Source: JBBQAA01 sp038276395 (GTDB lineage Bacteria; Actinomycetota; Thermoleophilia; Solirubrobacterales; Solirubrobacteraceae). Taken from it: 48,758 nt of DNA. This document shows, one piece after another, positions 34,632 through 42,094 of the stretch. The DNA is taken from positions 1 through 48,758 of the forward strand of contig JBBQAA010000058.1 in the NCBI GenBank assembly GCA_038276395.1, read 5' to 3'. The first letter of the stretch is position 1, and the number at the start of each line of letters is the position of its first letter. The notes below the pieces were generated by a model. The model saw only the letters and a program-made list of their open reading frames with translations, was not told the DNA's origin and ran no database searches. The position numbers and the translations under genes are program-made.

Positions 34632-35088
34632 GGGGCGCCCGGAGGCGCCGCCGCAGTCCGGCGCCCGCGAGCAGGAGACCGGCGCCGGCGCCGGCCACGA
34701 CGGCGGGGTCGCCGCCCGTGCGGGGCAGCTGCCCGGCGCGGGCGGAGGCGGCCGTGGTGCCGGAGGAGCCGGTGCTGGTGGCGCTCGGCGCCGTGGCCGT
34801 CGTCCCGCTCGGCGTCGCCGCCGACGTACCGGGCGAGGAGCCCGAGCCGGAGCCGGAGCTGGAGCTGGAAGGCGCGCTGCCCGACGGGCTCGGAGTCGCC
34901 GAGCCCGAGGGCGTCCCCTTCCCCGGCGTCGTCTTCTGGGTCTGCGTCTTCTTCCCCGACCCTGAGTTCCCGAACGGATCGGTGTACTGGTTGTCCCCGG
35001 CGGAGTCGGCCCAGGCCGAGGCGGCGGAGGCGCCGAAGGTCGTGAGGACGAAGAGGAGCGCGAGGGACCGGCGGAAGGCGGAGGGCAT
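34624..35088 (-). CDS. LPxTG surface protein with AGDNQYTDPFGNS motif
   Basis: The 154-residue protein has a signal peptide (RRSLALLFVLTTFGASAASA, about 6-25). It is followed at once by AGDNQYTDPFGNS, then a roughly 80-residue linker of Ser, Thr, Gly and Pro. At the end comes LPRTGGD, a hydrophobic segment (PAVVAGAGAGLLLAGAGL) and RRRLR, a full sortase sorting signal. It should be covalently attached to the wall by a sortase encoded elsewhere. The linker is the type often O-glycosylated. A second protein with the same motif lies at 40946-41251. It heads the t6A-rex unit and diverges from the flippase gene. Confidence 0.8.
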   Translation of the reverse strand: MPSAFRRSLALLFVLTTFGASAASAWADSAGDNQYTDPFGNSGSGKKTQTQKTTPGKGTPSGSATPSPSGSAPSSSSSGSGSGSSPGTSAATPSGTTATAPSATSTGSSGTTAASARAGQLPRTGGDPAVVAGAGAGLLLAGAGLRRRLRAPRG

Positions 35089-35094
35089 GGCGCA

Positions 35095-35100
35095 AGGATA
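35095..35100 (-). promoter_or_regulatory. -10 box TATCCT, leaderless LPxTG gene
   Basis: On the minus strand TATCCT is followed by 6 nt and the ATG at 35088. It should drive the whole nine-gene unit to 29513, since I see no gap over 10 nt inside it. Confidence 0.5.
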
Positions 35101-35142
35101 TCGACCCCTCAGGCACTCGATGCTCGCGCGCCCGGACCCGTC

Positions 35143-35148
35143 TAACCT
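35143..35148 (+). promoter_or_regulatory. -10 box TAACCT, leaderless flippase gene
   Basis: TAACCT is followed by 8 nt and the GTG at 35157. The surrounding CCGTCTAACCT differs at one base from CCGTCTACCCT at the GT2 promoter (41286-41296). Confidence 0.45.
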
Positions 35149-35156
35149 TCCGCGCC

Positions 35157-36494
35157 GTGCCCGACGTCGCCGCGCCCGAAGCCCTCCTGCCGCCTGCCCC
35201 GGGCCCCGCCCGCGGCCGCCGGGCACGCGCCCGTGAGCGCGCACGGCTCCTGCGCAGCTCGGAGATCGCCCGCGTCGCCGGCCTGGCGATCGCGATGGTG
35301 CTGACGAACCTCGTCTCGCTCGTCACGACGCTCGCCTTCGGACGGATCCTCAACACCGAGGGCTACGGCTCGCTCGCCTCGCTCGTCTCCGCGTTCCTCA
35401 TCCTCTCGGTGGCGGGCTCGGCCCTGCAGGCCGCGGTGGCCCGCGAGGGCACGCTCGGCCGGCTCGGGGAGGGGCCGGAGCTCGCGGCCACGCTCTGGCG
35501 CTGGACGCGCAGCCTCATCATCCTCACGCTCATCGTCGCCGTGGCGGCCGGGCTCGGCCGCCACGCGATCGCCTCGGTCATCGGCGTCAAGGAGAGCTGG
35601 GCGGCGGCGGCCACGCTGCCCTCGGGCTGCATCTGGCTGCTGCTCTCCGTCCAGCGCGGGCTGCTGCAGGCCACGGGCCGCTACAAGGCGGTCGGCATCA
35701 GCATGGTCGGCGAGCAGATCGGCCGGCTGCTCTTCGGCGTCAGCCTCGCGCTGGCCGGCGGCCACGTGACGGGCGCCTTCCTCGGCAGCCCGCTGGCCAT
35801 GGCCGCCCTGGCCACCATCCTCGGCTGGGATCTGCACCGCCGGATCGGCCACGGCCGCAGCGACGCCTCGTTTCACCGCCTGCGCGACCTGGCCGCCCGC
35901 GGCGCCGGGCCGATCGCCGGGCTGACGCTCGTGGCCGTCCTGCAGAACGTCGACGTGATCGTGGCCAAGCATCAGCTCTCCCCCCACGCGGCGGGGGCCT
36001 ACGCCTCGGCGGCGGTGGCGGCCAAGGTCGTCATCTGGGTGGCGATCGGCGTCGGCTTCTACGTCCTGCCCGAGGCGACCCGCCGCCACGCCGACGGGGA
36101 CGACGCGCGTCCGGTGCTCACGCGCGGGCTCGCGCTCATCGGGATCGTCGCCGTGCCCTGCCTGGCCATCTTCGGGCTCTTCCCGCGGCTGCTGCTGCGG
36201 CTCGCCTTCGGCCCGAGCTACGAGTCGGGCTCGCACATCCTCTTCCTGCTCGGGACGGCGATGTCGCTGCTCGCCGCGAGCTACCTCGCCGTCCAGTTCC
36301 TGCTCGCCCAGCACCGCACCCGCTTCCTCTGGCTGCTCGCCGTGATCGCGCTGGCCGAGCCCGTCCTGCTGCTCACGCTCGGCGGCCACACGCAGGCCCG
36401 CTTCGTCCTCATCGTCTTCGCCGCCCAGCTCGCGTCCGCCGCGTTCCTGCTCTTCCGCAGCGCTCTCCTGCGCCTGCATCCGAACCCCAGATGA
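35157..36494 (+). CDS. Oligosaccharide flippase-like membrane protein (MATE/Wzx type)
   Basis: The 445-residue protein has about twelve membrane helices and the MOP-superfamily pattern FGRILNTEGYGSLASLVSAF near residue 65 and LQNVDVIVAKHQLSPHAAGAYASAAVAAKVVIWV near 265. It probably moves lipid-linked saccharides across the membrane for the surface-glycan locus. GTG at 35157 is supported by the -10 box and by the lack of upstream frame. It overlaps the GT4 gene by 4 nt. Confidence 0.8.
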   Translation: MPDVAAPEALLPPAPGPARGRRARARERARLLRSSEIARVAGLAIAMVLTNLVSLVTTLAFGRILNTEGYGSLASLVSAFLILSVAGSALQAAVAREGTLGRLGEGPELAATLWRWTRSLIILTLIVAVAAGLGRHAIASVIGVKESWAAAATLPSGCIWLLLSVQRGLLQATGRYKAVGISMVGEQIGRLLFGVSLALAGGHVTGAFLGSPLAMAALATILGWDLHRRIGHGRSDASFHRLRDLAARGAGPIAGLTLVAVLQNVDVIVAKHQLSPHAAGAYASAAVAAKVVIWVAIGVGFYVLPEATRRHADGDDARPVLTRGLALIGIVAVPCLAIFGLFPRLLLRLAFGPSYESGSHILFLLGTAMSLLAASYLAVQFLLAQHRTRFLWLLAVIALAEPVLLLTLGGHTQARFVLIVFAAQLASAAFLLFRSALLRLHPNPR

Positions 36495-37714
36495 CAATCG
36501 CCACCGCCAAGACCCGCCGGCACGTGCTCGTGCTGGTCGACCGGGACTGGGAGCATCCGCAGACCGGCGGCAACGGCGTCTCGCTCTACGGCCAGGTCTC
36601 GCGCTGGGCGCAGTGGGGGCACCGCGTCACCGTCGTGGCCTGTGCCTACCCGGGGGCGCCCGCCCGCCAGTCCTACGGGCCGAACCTCGAGGTCCATCGG
36701 ATGGGGACGCGCTCGACGGTCTTCCCGAGGACGACCCTCGCCGTCCTGCGCGGCCTCGGGCGGGACGCCGATGTCGTGCTCGAGATCGTCAACGGGATCA
36801 CCTACCTGACCCCGCTCTGGCTGCGCGCGCCGCGGGTCGTGCAGGTCCTGCACGTCCACCGCGGGATCTGGGAGCGCGAGTACCCGCGTACGGGCCTCGT
36901 CCTGCACCGGCTCCTCGAGGTGCTGCCGCTCCGACGGCTCTACGGGGACGCCCCGTTCCTGACGATCTCCGACTCCGCCGCGGACGAGCTGGCCGAGCTC
37001 GGGGTGCCGCGCGAGCACGTCGAGGTCCGCTACTGCGGCACCGACCCGGGCCCCTACGCGCCGCGGCGCCGGGCGCCCGAGCCGCGGCTCGTGTTCGTCG
37101 GGCGCCTGAAGGCCTACAAGCGCGTCGAGCGCCTCCTCGACATCCTCGAGCGCGTGCCCGACGCCACCCTCGACGTCGCCGGGGACGGCGACCGGCGTCC
37201 CGTCCTCGAGGCGGAGGTGGCGCGCCGCGGCCTCGGCTCGCGCGTGCGCTTCCACGGATACGTGAGCGACGAGGAGAAGGCGCGACTCTACGGGGAGGCG
37301 TGGCTCAACGTCACCGCCTCCTCCTCGGAGGGCTGGTCGCTCACGGTCGTCGAGGCCGCGCTGTGTGGCACTCCGAGCGCGGCCGTCGCCGTCGGCGGGC
37401 TCAAGGAATCGATCGCCCACGGGGAGACGGGAGTGCTCGCCGATACGCCGGGGACGCTCGTAGAGGCGGCGGCGGCGCTGCTCGCCGACCCGTCCCGGCG
37501 CGAGGCGCTCGGCGCCGCCGCGCGCGAGCGCGCCGCGGGCTACGGCTGGGAGGAGACGGCGGCGCAGAACCTCGCCACCCTTGACCGCGTGGCCGCCGCG
37601 GGGCGCCCGGCGCGCCTCGGGGCGCGGCGGCGCGGGCGCGGCGGCCGGGGCCCCGTCCTGGCCACGGCCGCCGTGCTCGCCGTCCTCGCCGCTGCGCTCG
37701 GGCGCGCGCGGTGA
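36491..37714 (+). CDS. GT4-family glycosyltransferase with C-terminal membrane tail
   Basis: The 407-residue protein is a GT-B enzyme. The N-terminal half has VDRDWEHPQTGGNGVSLYGQV (the glycine-rich acceptor loop), and the C-terminal half has RLVFVGRLKAYKRVERLLDIL and ASSSEGWSLTVVEAALCGTPSAAVAVGGLKESI, with the EGWSLTVVEA donor-binding motif. It transfers a sugar from an NDP donor, probably to a lipid-linked glycan. The final 20 residues (VLATAAVLAVLAAALGRAR) form a membrane tail, which is unusual. The ATG overlaps the flippase stop. Confidence 0.88.
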   Translation: MTIATAKTRRHVLVLVDRDWEHPQTGGNGVSLYGQVSRWAQWGHRVTVVACAYPGAPARQSYGPNLEVHRMGTRSTVFPRTTLAVLRGLGRDADVVLEIVNGITYLTPLWLRAPRVVQVLHVHRGIWEREYPRTGLVLHRLLEVLPLRRLYGDAPFLTISDSAADELAELGVPREHVEVRYCGTDPGPYAPRRRAPEPRLVFVGRLKAYKRVERLLDILERVPDATLDVAGDGDRRPVLEAEVARRGLGSRVRFHGYVSDEEKARLYGEAWLNVTASSSEGWSLTVVEAALCGTPSAAVAVGGLKESIAHGETGVLADTPGTLVEAAAALLADPSRREALGAAARERAAGYGWEETAAQNLATLDRVAAAGRPARLGARRRGRGGRGPVLATAAVLAVLAAALGRAR

Positions 37715-38472
37715 GCGAGCCGCGCGAGACCCGCGCCGGCTTCGGCGCCGCGCTCGACCGCGTCGAGGGCGTGCCCGGCTGGATGACGCTCGACCAGGCC
37801 CGGCGGCTGTGGGACGCCGCCCGCCGGGTCCCCGCCGGCGGGCGGATCGTCGAGATCGGCTCCTTCCGCGGGCGCTCGGCGATCATCCTCGCCTCCGCCG
37901 CGCCCGCCGACGTGAAGCTCACGGCCATCGATCCCCACGCCGGCGGCGACCGCGGGCCGAACGAGATCGCACCCGAGGCCGAGCGCGGCGAGGCCGACCA
38001 CGAGGCCTTCCACGGGAACCTCCGGGCCGCGGGGGTGGCCGAGCGCGTGCGTCACCGACGCACCTACTCGGGCGCCGCGCTGGGCGAGCTCCGCGAACCG
38101 CTCGACCTGCTCTACGTCGACGGTGCCCACCGCTACGGCCCGGCGCGCGCCGACATCGAGGGCTACGGCGCGCTCGTCCGGCCGGGCGGCACCCTGCTCG
38201 TCCACGACTCATGGTCGGCCATCGGCGTGACGCTCGCCCAGGCCCGGGTCCTGTTCGCCTCCCGCGCCTGGCGCTACGTCGCGCGCTCGGGCACGCTCGC
38301 CGAGTACCGCCGGGAGGAGCTCGGGCCGGCCGACGCCCTCGCCAACGGGCTGCGCCAGCTCGCCGAGCTGCCCTACTTCGCCCGCAACGAGCTCGTCAAG
38401 CTCCTCATCGTCCTGCGCCTCACGCCGCTCGCGCGCGTGCTCGGCCACGGGACGGGCGACTGGCCGTACTGA
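37711..38472 (+). CDS. SAM methyltransferase (Methyltransf_24 type)
   Basis: The 253-residue protein shows RIVEIGSFRGRSAIILASAAP (motif I, about 48-68), AIDPHAGGD and LDLLYVDGAHRYGPARADIEGYGALVRPGGTLLVHDSW, the motif pattern of small-molecule or sugar O-methyltransferases such as macrocin-type enzymes. It starts with GTG overlapping the GT4 stop (GTGA), forming a three-gene unit with the flippase. Its last 53 nt overlap the end of the convergent YfhO gene. Confidence 0.85.
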   Translation: MSEPRETRAGFGAALDRVEGVPGWMTLDQARRLWDAARRVPAGGRIVEIGSFRGRSAIILASAAPADVKLTAIDPHAGGDRGPNEIAPEAERGEADHEAFHGNLRAAGVAERVRHRRTYSGAALGELREPLDLLYVDGAHRYGPARADIEGYGALVRPGGTLLVHDSWSAIGVTLAQARVLFASRAWRYVARSGTLAEYRREELGPADALANGLRQLAELPYFARNELVKLLIVLRLTPLARVLGHGTGDWPY

Positions 38473-40894
38473 GGAGGACCCCGAGGAGGGCCAGGAGCGC
38501 GAGCGCGGAGATGATCCAGCCCGCGCGCCAGGAGACCGGGCGGTAGGTCAGCTCGACGGTGTGGCGCCCAGCGGGCAGCGCGGTGCCGCGCAGCAGGTAG
38601 TCGACGCGGTGGAGAGGGACGGAGCGGCCGTCGAGCGTCGCCCGCCAGCCGGGGTAGGAGAGGTCGGTGAGCACGAGCGCGGCCGGGCGCCGCGCCGTGG
38701 CGAGGATCAGCACGTGCTCGGGGGCGTAGTCGACGATCCGCGCGCTGCCTGCCGCGGGCCCGACGGCTCCGCCGGGCTGCGCGCCCGCGGTCGTGAGCCC
38801 GGGCAGCGGCGCTCCCGTGACGAGGCTCCGCCGTCCGTCAAAGCCCGGCGCGAGCACCGCGCCGAGCTGCGCCGACTCGCTCGGTACGACCTGCTGGGTC
38901 CCGACGACGCCGGCCCGCGGCAGCGCGGCGGGGTCGGCGTAGATCCGCGCGTCGCGGCCGTCGTAGGCGATCGGCAGGCGCGGGCGGGTGACGGGGCGGT
39001 CCTGCGGGTCCTGCACGATCCGCGTCACGCTCAGGAGACGCAGCGCCGGCAGCGAGGCCTCGGTCAGCCGCGCGGAGGTCGTGCTCGTGTCGGTCGGCCC
39101 ACCGTCCTTGATCGCGCGCCGCCAGAGCGTGTCGTAGCGCCGCTCGACCGGGAGGTCGTAGGAGCGCGCGTCGTAGAGCCCGTAGCGCATGGCCAGGTTG
39201 GCCGGGATCGGCGCCGGGCCGAGCGGGCGCTCGAGCCCGACGAAGCGATCGAGGCCCTGGTCCCTGAGCGCACGGATAGCCGGGGTCACGGGCTGGGTGG
39301 CGGCGCTGTCCCGGATCGCCGGCGTCTGCCCCATCCCGGCGCGGAAGAGGTCGAGCACTACGAGCGCCAGCGCGAGGAGGGTCCACGCCGGACCGCCGAG
39401 GCGTCCGCGCAGGCGAGCGAGCAGGAGCGCGCTCGCCGCGAGCGCGAAGGGCAGGGCCACGAGCACCGCGGCGAGGTGGACGATCGCCCGCGCGCTCGGG
39501 TCGAGCAGCGGCGAGGGCGGCGCCGTGAACGCCCACGCCGAGCGCAGCGCGCGCCCGGCGACGTGGAGGGAAAGTCCTCCCTTGGCGAGGACGAGCAGGA
39601 TCGGCCCGAGCGCGAGCGCCCCGGCCAAGGCGAGCAGCAGCCCGCGGGCCGGGCGCGCGAGCGCGGGCGCGCGGGCGCGCACGTCGTCAAGGCCCCAGCC
39701 CGCGAGCAGCGCGAGCGCGAGCATGACGACGATCGCCAGGCGGATGTGGTTCCCGGTCCGCACGAGCGGGAAGTGGGAGAGGAGCTGCGGGATCGGCGGG
39801 ATCCCGAGCACGACCGCGAGCGCGAGCGCGCCGAGCGCGGCGATCCCGAGGCGGAGCGGATCCGGCCGCCGCCGCACGAGCGCCGCGGCGGCGAGGAGCA
39901 GCGGCAGGATCCCGACGTAGAGCGCGCGCTCCTGGGCCACGGCGCCGATCGACACCGTCGTCCCCCGCCCCCACCACTCGGGCAGGGCGAGGCCGAGCAG
40001 GTAGGTGTTCGGCAGGCGGATGCGCCAGTAATCGGCGCGGATGGTCGCGTCGTCGGAGTGGCGCAGCAGCTCGAGGAAGGGGACGAGCGTCACGGCGGAG
40101 AGCAGCGCGCCGCCGGCGAGCGCGCCCGCGAGGAGGGCGAGCGCGCGGCCCGGAGCCGGCGCCGCGCCGCCGCGGCGCAGCAGCGCGAGCCTTCCCGCGC
40201 CGTAGAGCACGGCGACGACGAGCAGGTGGAAGTTCGACTCCGGGTGCCCGCCGAGGAACTGCAGGGCGACGACCACGGCGAGCGCGGCCGCGCGACGGCG
40301 GTCGGGGCGGCCGAGCAATCGCTCGGTGCCCCACAGGAGCCAGGGCAGGAAGGCCCAGACGTTCGTCTGCGGCCACGGGATCCACACGAGGAAGAACAGC
40401 GAGAAGCCGAACACGAGCCCGGTCAGGAGCGCGCCGCCCCACCGCATCGCCAGCGCGCGGGCGAGCAGGAAGGCGCCGAGCGCGGCGACGAGCACCTTGA
40501 GCACCGCCTCGATCCCGAAGGACCAGCGGAAGGGCAGCACATAGGCGGGCAGCGAGAACGGGGAGAGGACGGCGGACTGCGCGTCGGCCAGGAAGGGCCG
40601 TCCCGCGCCGACGTACGGATTCCACAGCGGCGCGTGGGGCAGCCGGTCCCGCGAGTAGGCGAGGAACGGCTCGAACTGCGTGTCGGCGTCGACGAGCTCG
40701 AAGTTCGAGCCGAAGGTCGGGATGGACGCCGGCCGGCTCGCCGCCCACGGCGCCGCCGTCCAAAGGTAGTCCGACCCGGAGAGCGTATGCCCGGGGCGCA
40801 GCGCCGGCGCGTAGAGCACGAGCGCGAGCGCCGTGTAGACCAGCGCTGCCGCGAGCACGGGGCGGCGGCCGATCCAGTCCCGCACGCCCGTCAT
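38420..40894 (-). CDS. YfhO-family GT-C membrane protein, copy 1
   Basis: The 824-residue protein has about thirteen membrane helices and a soluble C-terminal region. Family marks are SGSDYLWTAAPW, PHAPLWNPYVGAGRPFLADAQSAVLSPFSLPAY (about 85-120), GGHPESNFH and the end section YPGWRATLDGRSVPLHRVDYLLRGTALPAGRHTVELTY. In Bacillus and Listeria, YfhO-type proteins glycosylate wall teichoic or lipoteichoic acid using polyprenyl-phosphate sugars made by CsbB-like GT2 enzymes. It converges with the methyltransferase gene by a 53-nt overlap, and two close paralogues lie at 43861 and 46374. Confidence 0.88.
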   Translation of the reverse strand: MTGVRDWIGRRPVLAAALVYTALALVLYAPALRPGHTLSGSDYLWTAAPWAASRPASIPTFGSNFELVDADTQFEPFLAYSRDRLPHAPLWNPYVGAGRPFLADAQSAVLSPFSLPAYVLPFRWSFGIEAVLKVLVAALGAFLLARALAMRWGGALLTGLVFGFSLFFLVWIPWPQTNVWAFLPWLLWGTERLLGRPDRRRAAALAVVVALQFLGGHPESNFHLLVVAVLYGAGRLALLRRGGAAPAPGRALALLAGALAGGALLSAVTLVPFLELLRHSDDATIRADYWRIRLPNTYLLGLALPEWWGRGTTVSIGAVAQERALYVGILPLLLAAAALVRRRPDPLRLGIAALGALALAVVLGIPPIPQLLSHFPLVRTGNHIRLAIVVMLALALLAGWGLDDVRARAPALARPARGLLLALAGALALGPILLVLAKGGLSLHVAGRALRSAWAFTAPPSPLLDPSARAIVHLAAVLVALPFALAASALLLARLRGRLGGPAWTLLALALVVLDLFRAGMGQTPAIRDSAATQPVTPAIRALRDQGLDRFVGLERPLGPAPIPANLAMRYGLYDARSYDLPVERRYDTLWRRAIKDGGPTDTSTTSARLTEASLPALRLLSVTRIVQDPQDRPVTRPRLPIAYDGRDARIYADPAALPRAGVVGTQQVVPSESAQLGAVLAPGFDGRRSLVTGAPLPGLTTAGAQPGGAVGPAAGSARIVDYAPEHVLILATARRPAALVLTDLSYPGWRATLDGRSVPLHRVDYLLRGTALPAGRHTVELTYRPVSWRAGWIISALALLALLGVLLSTASRPSRGRARARAA

Positions 40895-40945
40895 CCGCGG
40901 GAGTCTCGCAAACGGGGGCGGCGAAGCGCGCCGCGCCCCCCGGGT

Positions 40946-41251
40946 TCAGCCGCCGCGCGCGCGGCGGCGGTAGCGCAGACCCAGCCCGGCGGTCAGGAGG
41001 ACGCTCCCGCCGGCGAGGGCGAGCAGGGCCACGTCGCTCCCCCCCTTGCTGGACCGGCCGCTCCCGGAGGAGTGGGACGCCCCGGGCTGAGAGCCCTGGC
41101 CTCCGCCGCGGCCGTGGTGCGCCGGGGTGCTCGAGTTGCCGAAGGGATCGGTGTACTGATTATCGCCGGCGCCCGCGCCACGGGCGGCCGCCGGCATGGC
41201 CAGGCACGTGGAGACGAGCGCGACCCCGACCAGACGGCGTACGGGAGGCAT
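40946..41251 (-). CDS. Small secreted/anchored protein with AGDNQYTDPFGNS motif
   Basis: The 101-residue protein has a signal peptide (VRRLVGVALVSTCLAMPAAA, about 4-23) and then AGDNQYTDPFGNS. A His/Gly/Ser-rich linker (STPAHHGRGGGQGSQPGASH) follows, then a hydrophobic tail (VALLALAGGSVLLTAGLGL) and RYRRRARGG. Unlike the protein at 34624 it has no LPxTG, so it would stay in the membrane. The shared motif sits at the predicted mature N-terminus in both. It lies 51 nt upstream of the YfhO copy 1 gene, on the same strand but starting outside it, and diverges from a GT2 gene. Confidence 0.75.
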   Translation of the reverse strand: MPPVRRLVGVALVSTCLAMPAAARGAGAGDNQYTDPFGNSSTPAHHGRGGGQGSQPGASHSSGSGRSSKGGSDVALLALAGGSVLLTAGLGLRYRRRARGG

Positions 41252-41257
41252 CCGCCG

Positions 41258-41263
41258 AGTGTA
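41258..41263 (-). promoter_or_regulatory. -10 box TACACT, leaderless motif-protein gene
   Basis: On the minus strand TACACT is followed by 6 nt and the ATG at 41251. Confidence 0.5.
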
Positions 41264-41270
41264 GAGGCGG

Positions 41271-41280
41271 CGAGCGCTCG
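41271..41280. promoter_or_regulatory. 10-bp palindrome CGAGCGCTCG between divergent promoters
   Basis: The palindrome lies between the two -10 boxes, 7 nt from one and 10 nt from the other. A regulator bound here would affect both the motif-protein gene and the GT2 gene. Confidence 0.3.
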
Positions 41281-41290
41281 AGTTGCCGTC

Positions 41291-41296
41291 TACCCT
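41291..41296 (+). promoter_or_regulatory. -10 box TACCCT, leaderless GT2 gene
   Basis: TACCCT is followed by 6 nt and the GTG at 41303. Confidence 0.5.
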
Positions 41297-41302
41297 CCCC
41301 TC

Positions 41303-42094
41303 GTGGCACGCCCCTGGATGTCGATCGTCATCCCTGCCTACAACGAGGAGGAGGGGATCGTGCGGACGGTCACGGCCGCCCGGAGCTGGCTCGAGCACCA
41401 CGGCCGCCCGTGGGAGATCCTCGTCGTGGACAACGCCAGCGAGGACGGCACCCGCGAGGCCCTCGCCCCGCTCCTCGGTGAGGGGATCCGGCTGCTGCGC
41501 AACGAGGAGAACCGCGGCAAGGGGTTCTCCATCCGCCGCGGCATGCTCGAGGCGGAGGGCGAGCTCCGGCTCATGTGCGACGCCGACTGCCTCGCCTCGC
41601 TCGACTCGCTCGGACGAATGGTGGAGGCCATGGAGCAGGCCGACGTGGTCGCCGGCTCGCGGGTCGCGCCCGGGGCCGACGTGGGCCAGGGCCAACCGCT
41701 GCGACGGCGCATCGTCGGCTGGCCCTTCATCGCGCTGACGCGGCTGCTCCTGCGGGAGCCGACCCGCGACGTCTACTGCGGCTTCAAGCTCTGGCGGGCG
41801 AGCGCCGCTCAGGCGGTCTTCGCCCGCCAGACCCTGTTCGGCTGGGCGTTCGACGCGGAGTCGCTCGCGCTCGCCCGCGGCCTCGGCTTCCGCGTGCGCG
41901 AAGTCGGGATCACGTGGACCGACCGCCGCGGCTCGAAGCTCTCGATCCTCCACACGCTCGGGCCCGCGATCCGCGAGCTGCTGGCCGCCCGGCGCAGCGT
42001 GCGCCGGGCTACCCGGGACGGGGTCCCGGCGCCTGCTTCCCCGCCGTCGGCCGATCGGCCGAACGAGGAGGCGGAGGGGACGCTCGCCCGCTGA
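41303..42094 (+). CDS. GT2 polyprenyl-phosphate glycosyltransferase (ALG5/DPM1-like)
   Basis: The 263-residue protein has a GT-A fold: WMSIVIPAYNEEEGIVRTV at the start, ILVVDNASEDGTREAL, NRGKGFSIRRGM, then CDADCLASLDSL (the DxD position) and YCGFKLWRASAAQAVF. It matches dolichyl-phosphate glucosyl or mannosyltransferases, which load a sugar on polyprenyl phosphate at the cytoplasmic face. It has no C-terminal membrane helices. Such donors feed GT-C enzymes like the YfhO proteins nearby. GTG at 41303 is fixed by the conserved start and the -10 box. Its last 86 nt overlap the convergent GT2 gene. Confidence 0.88.
   Translation: MARPWMSIVIPAYNEEEGIVRTVTAARSWLEHHGRPWEILVVDNASEDGTREALAPLLGEGIRLLRNEENRGKGFSIRRGMLEAEGELRLMCDADCLASLDSLGRMVEAMEQADVVAGSRVAPGADVGQGQPLRRRIVGWPFIALTRLLLREPTRDVYCGFKLWRASAAQAVFARQTLFGWAFDAESLALARGLGFRVREVGITWTDRRGSKLSILHTLGPAIRELLAARRSVRRATRDGVPAPASPPSADRPNEEAEGTLAR

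Noticed and set aside
31071..35156. Rex operator near rex or the nine-gene unit
   Set aside because: No TTGTGAA-N4-TTCACAA-like sequence is visible upstream of the unit or inside it. The CACAA-like stretch near hppA (28338-28346) is a single half-site.
38561..42094. Very long open frame of over 1100 codons on the plus strand
   Set aside because: Its first 2.7 kb is the antisense of YfhO copy 1 and has the low-complexity Arg/Glu/Gly composition of shadow frames in GC-rich DNA. Only the part from 41303 (GT2) is real.
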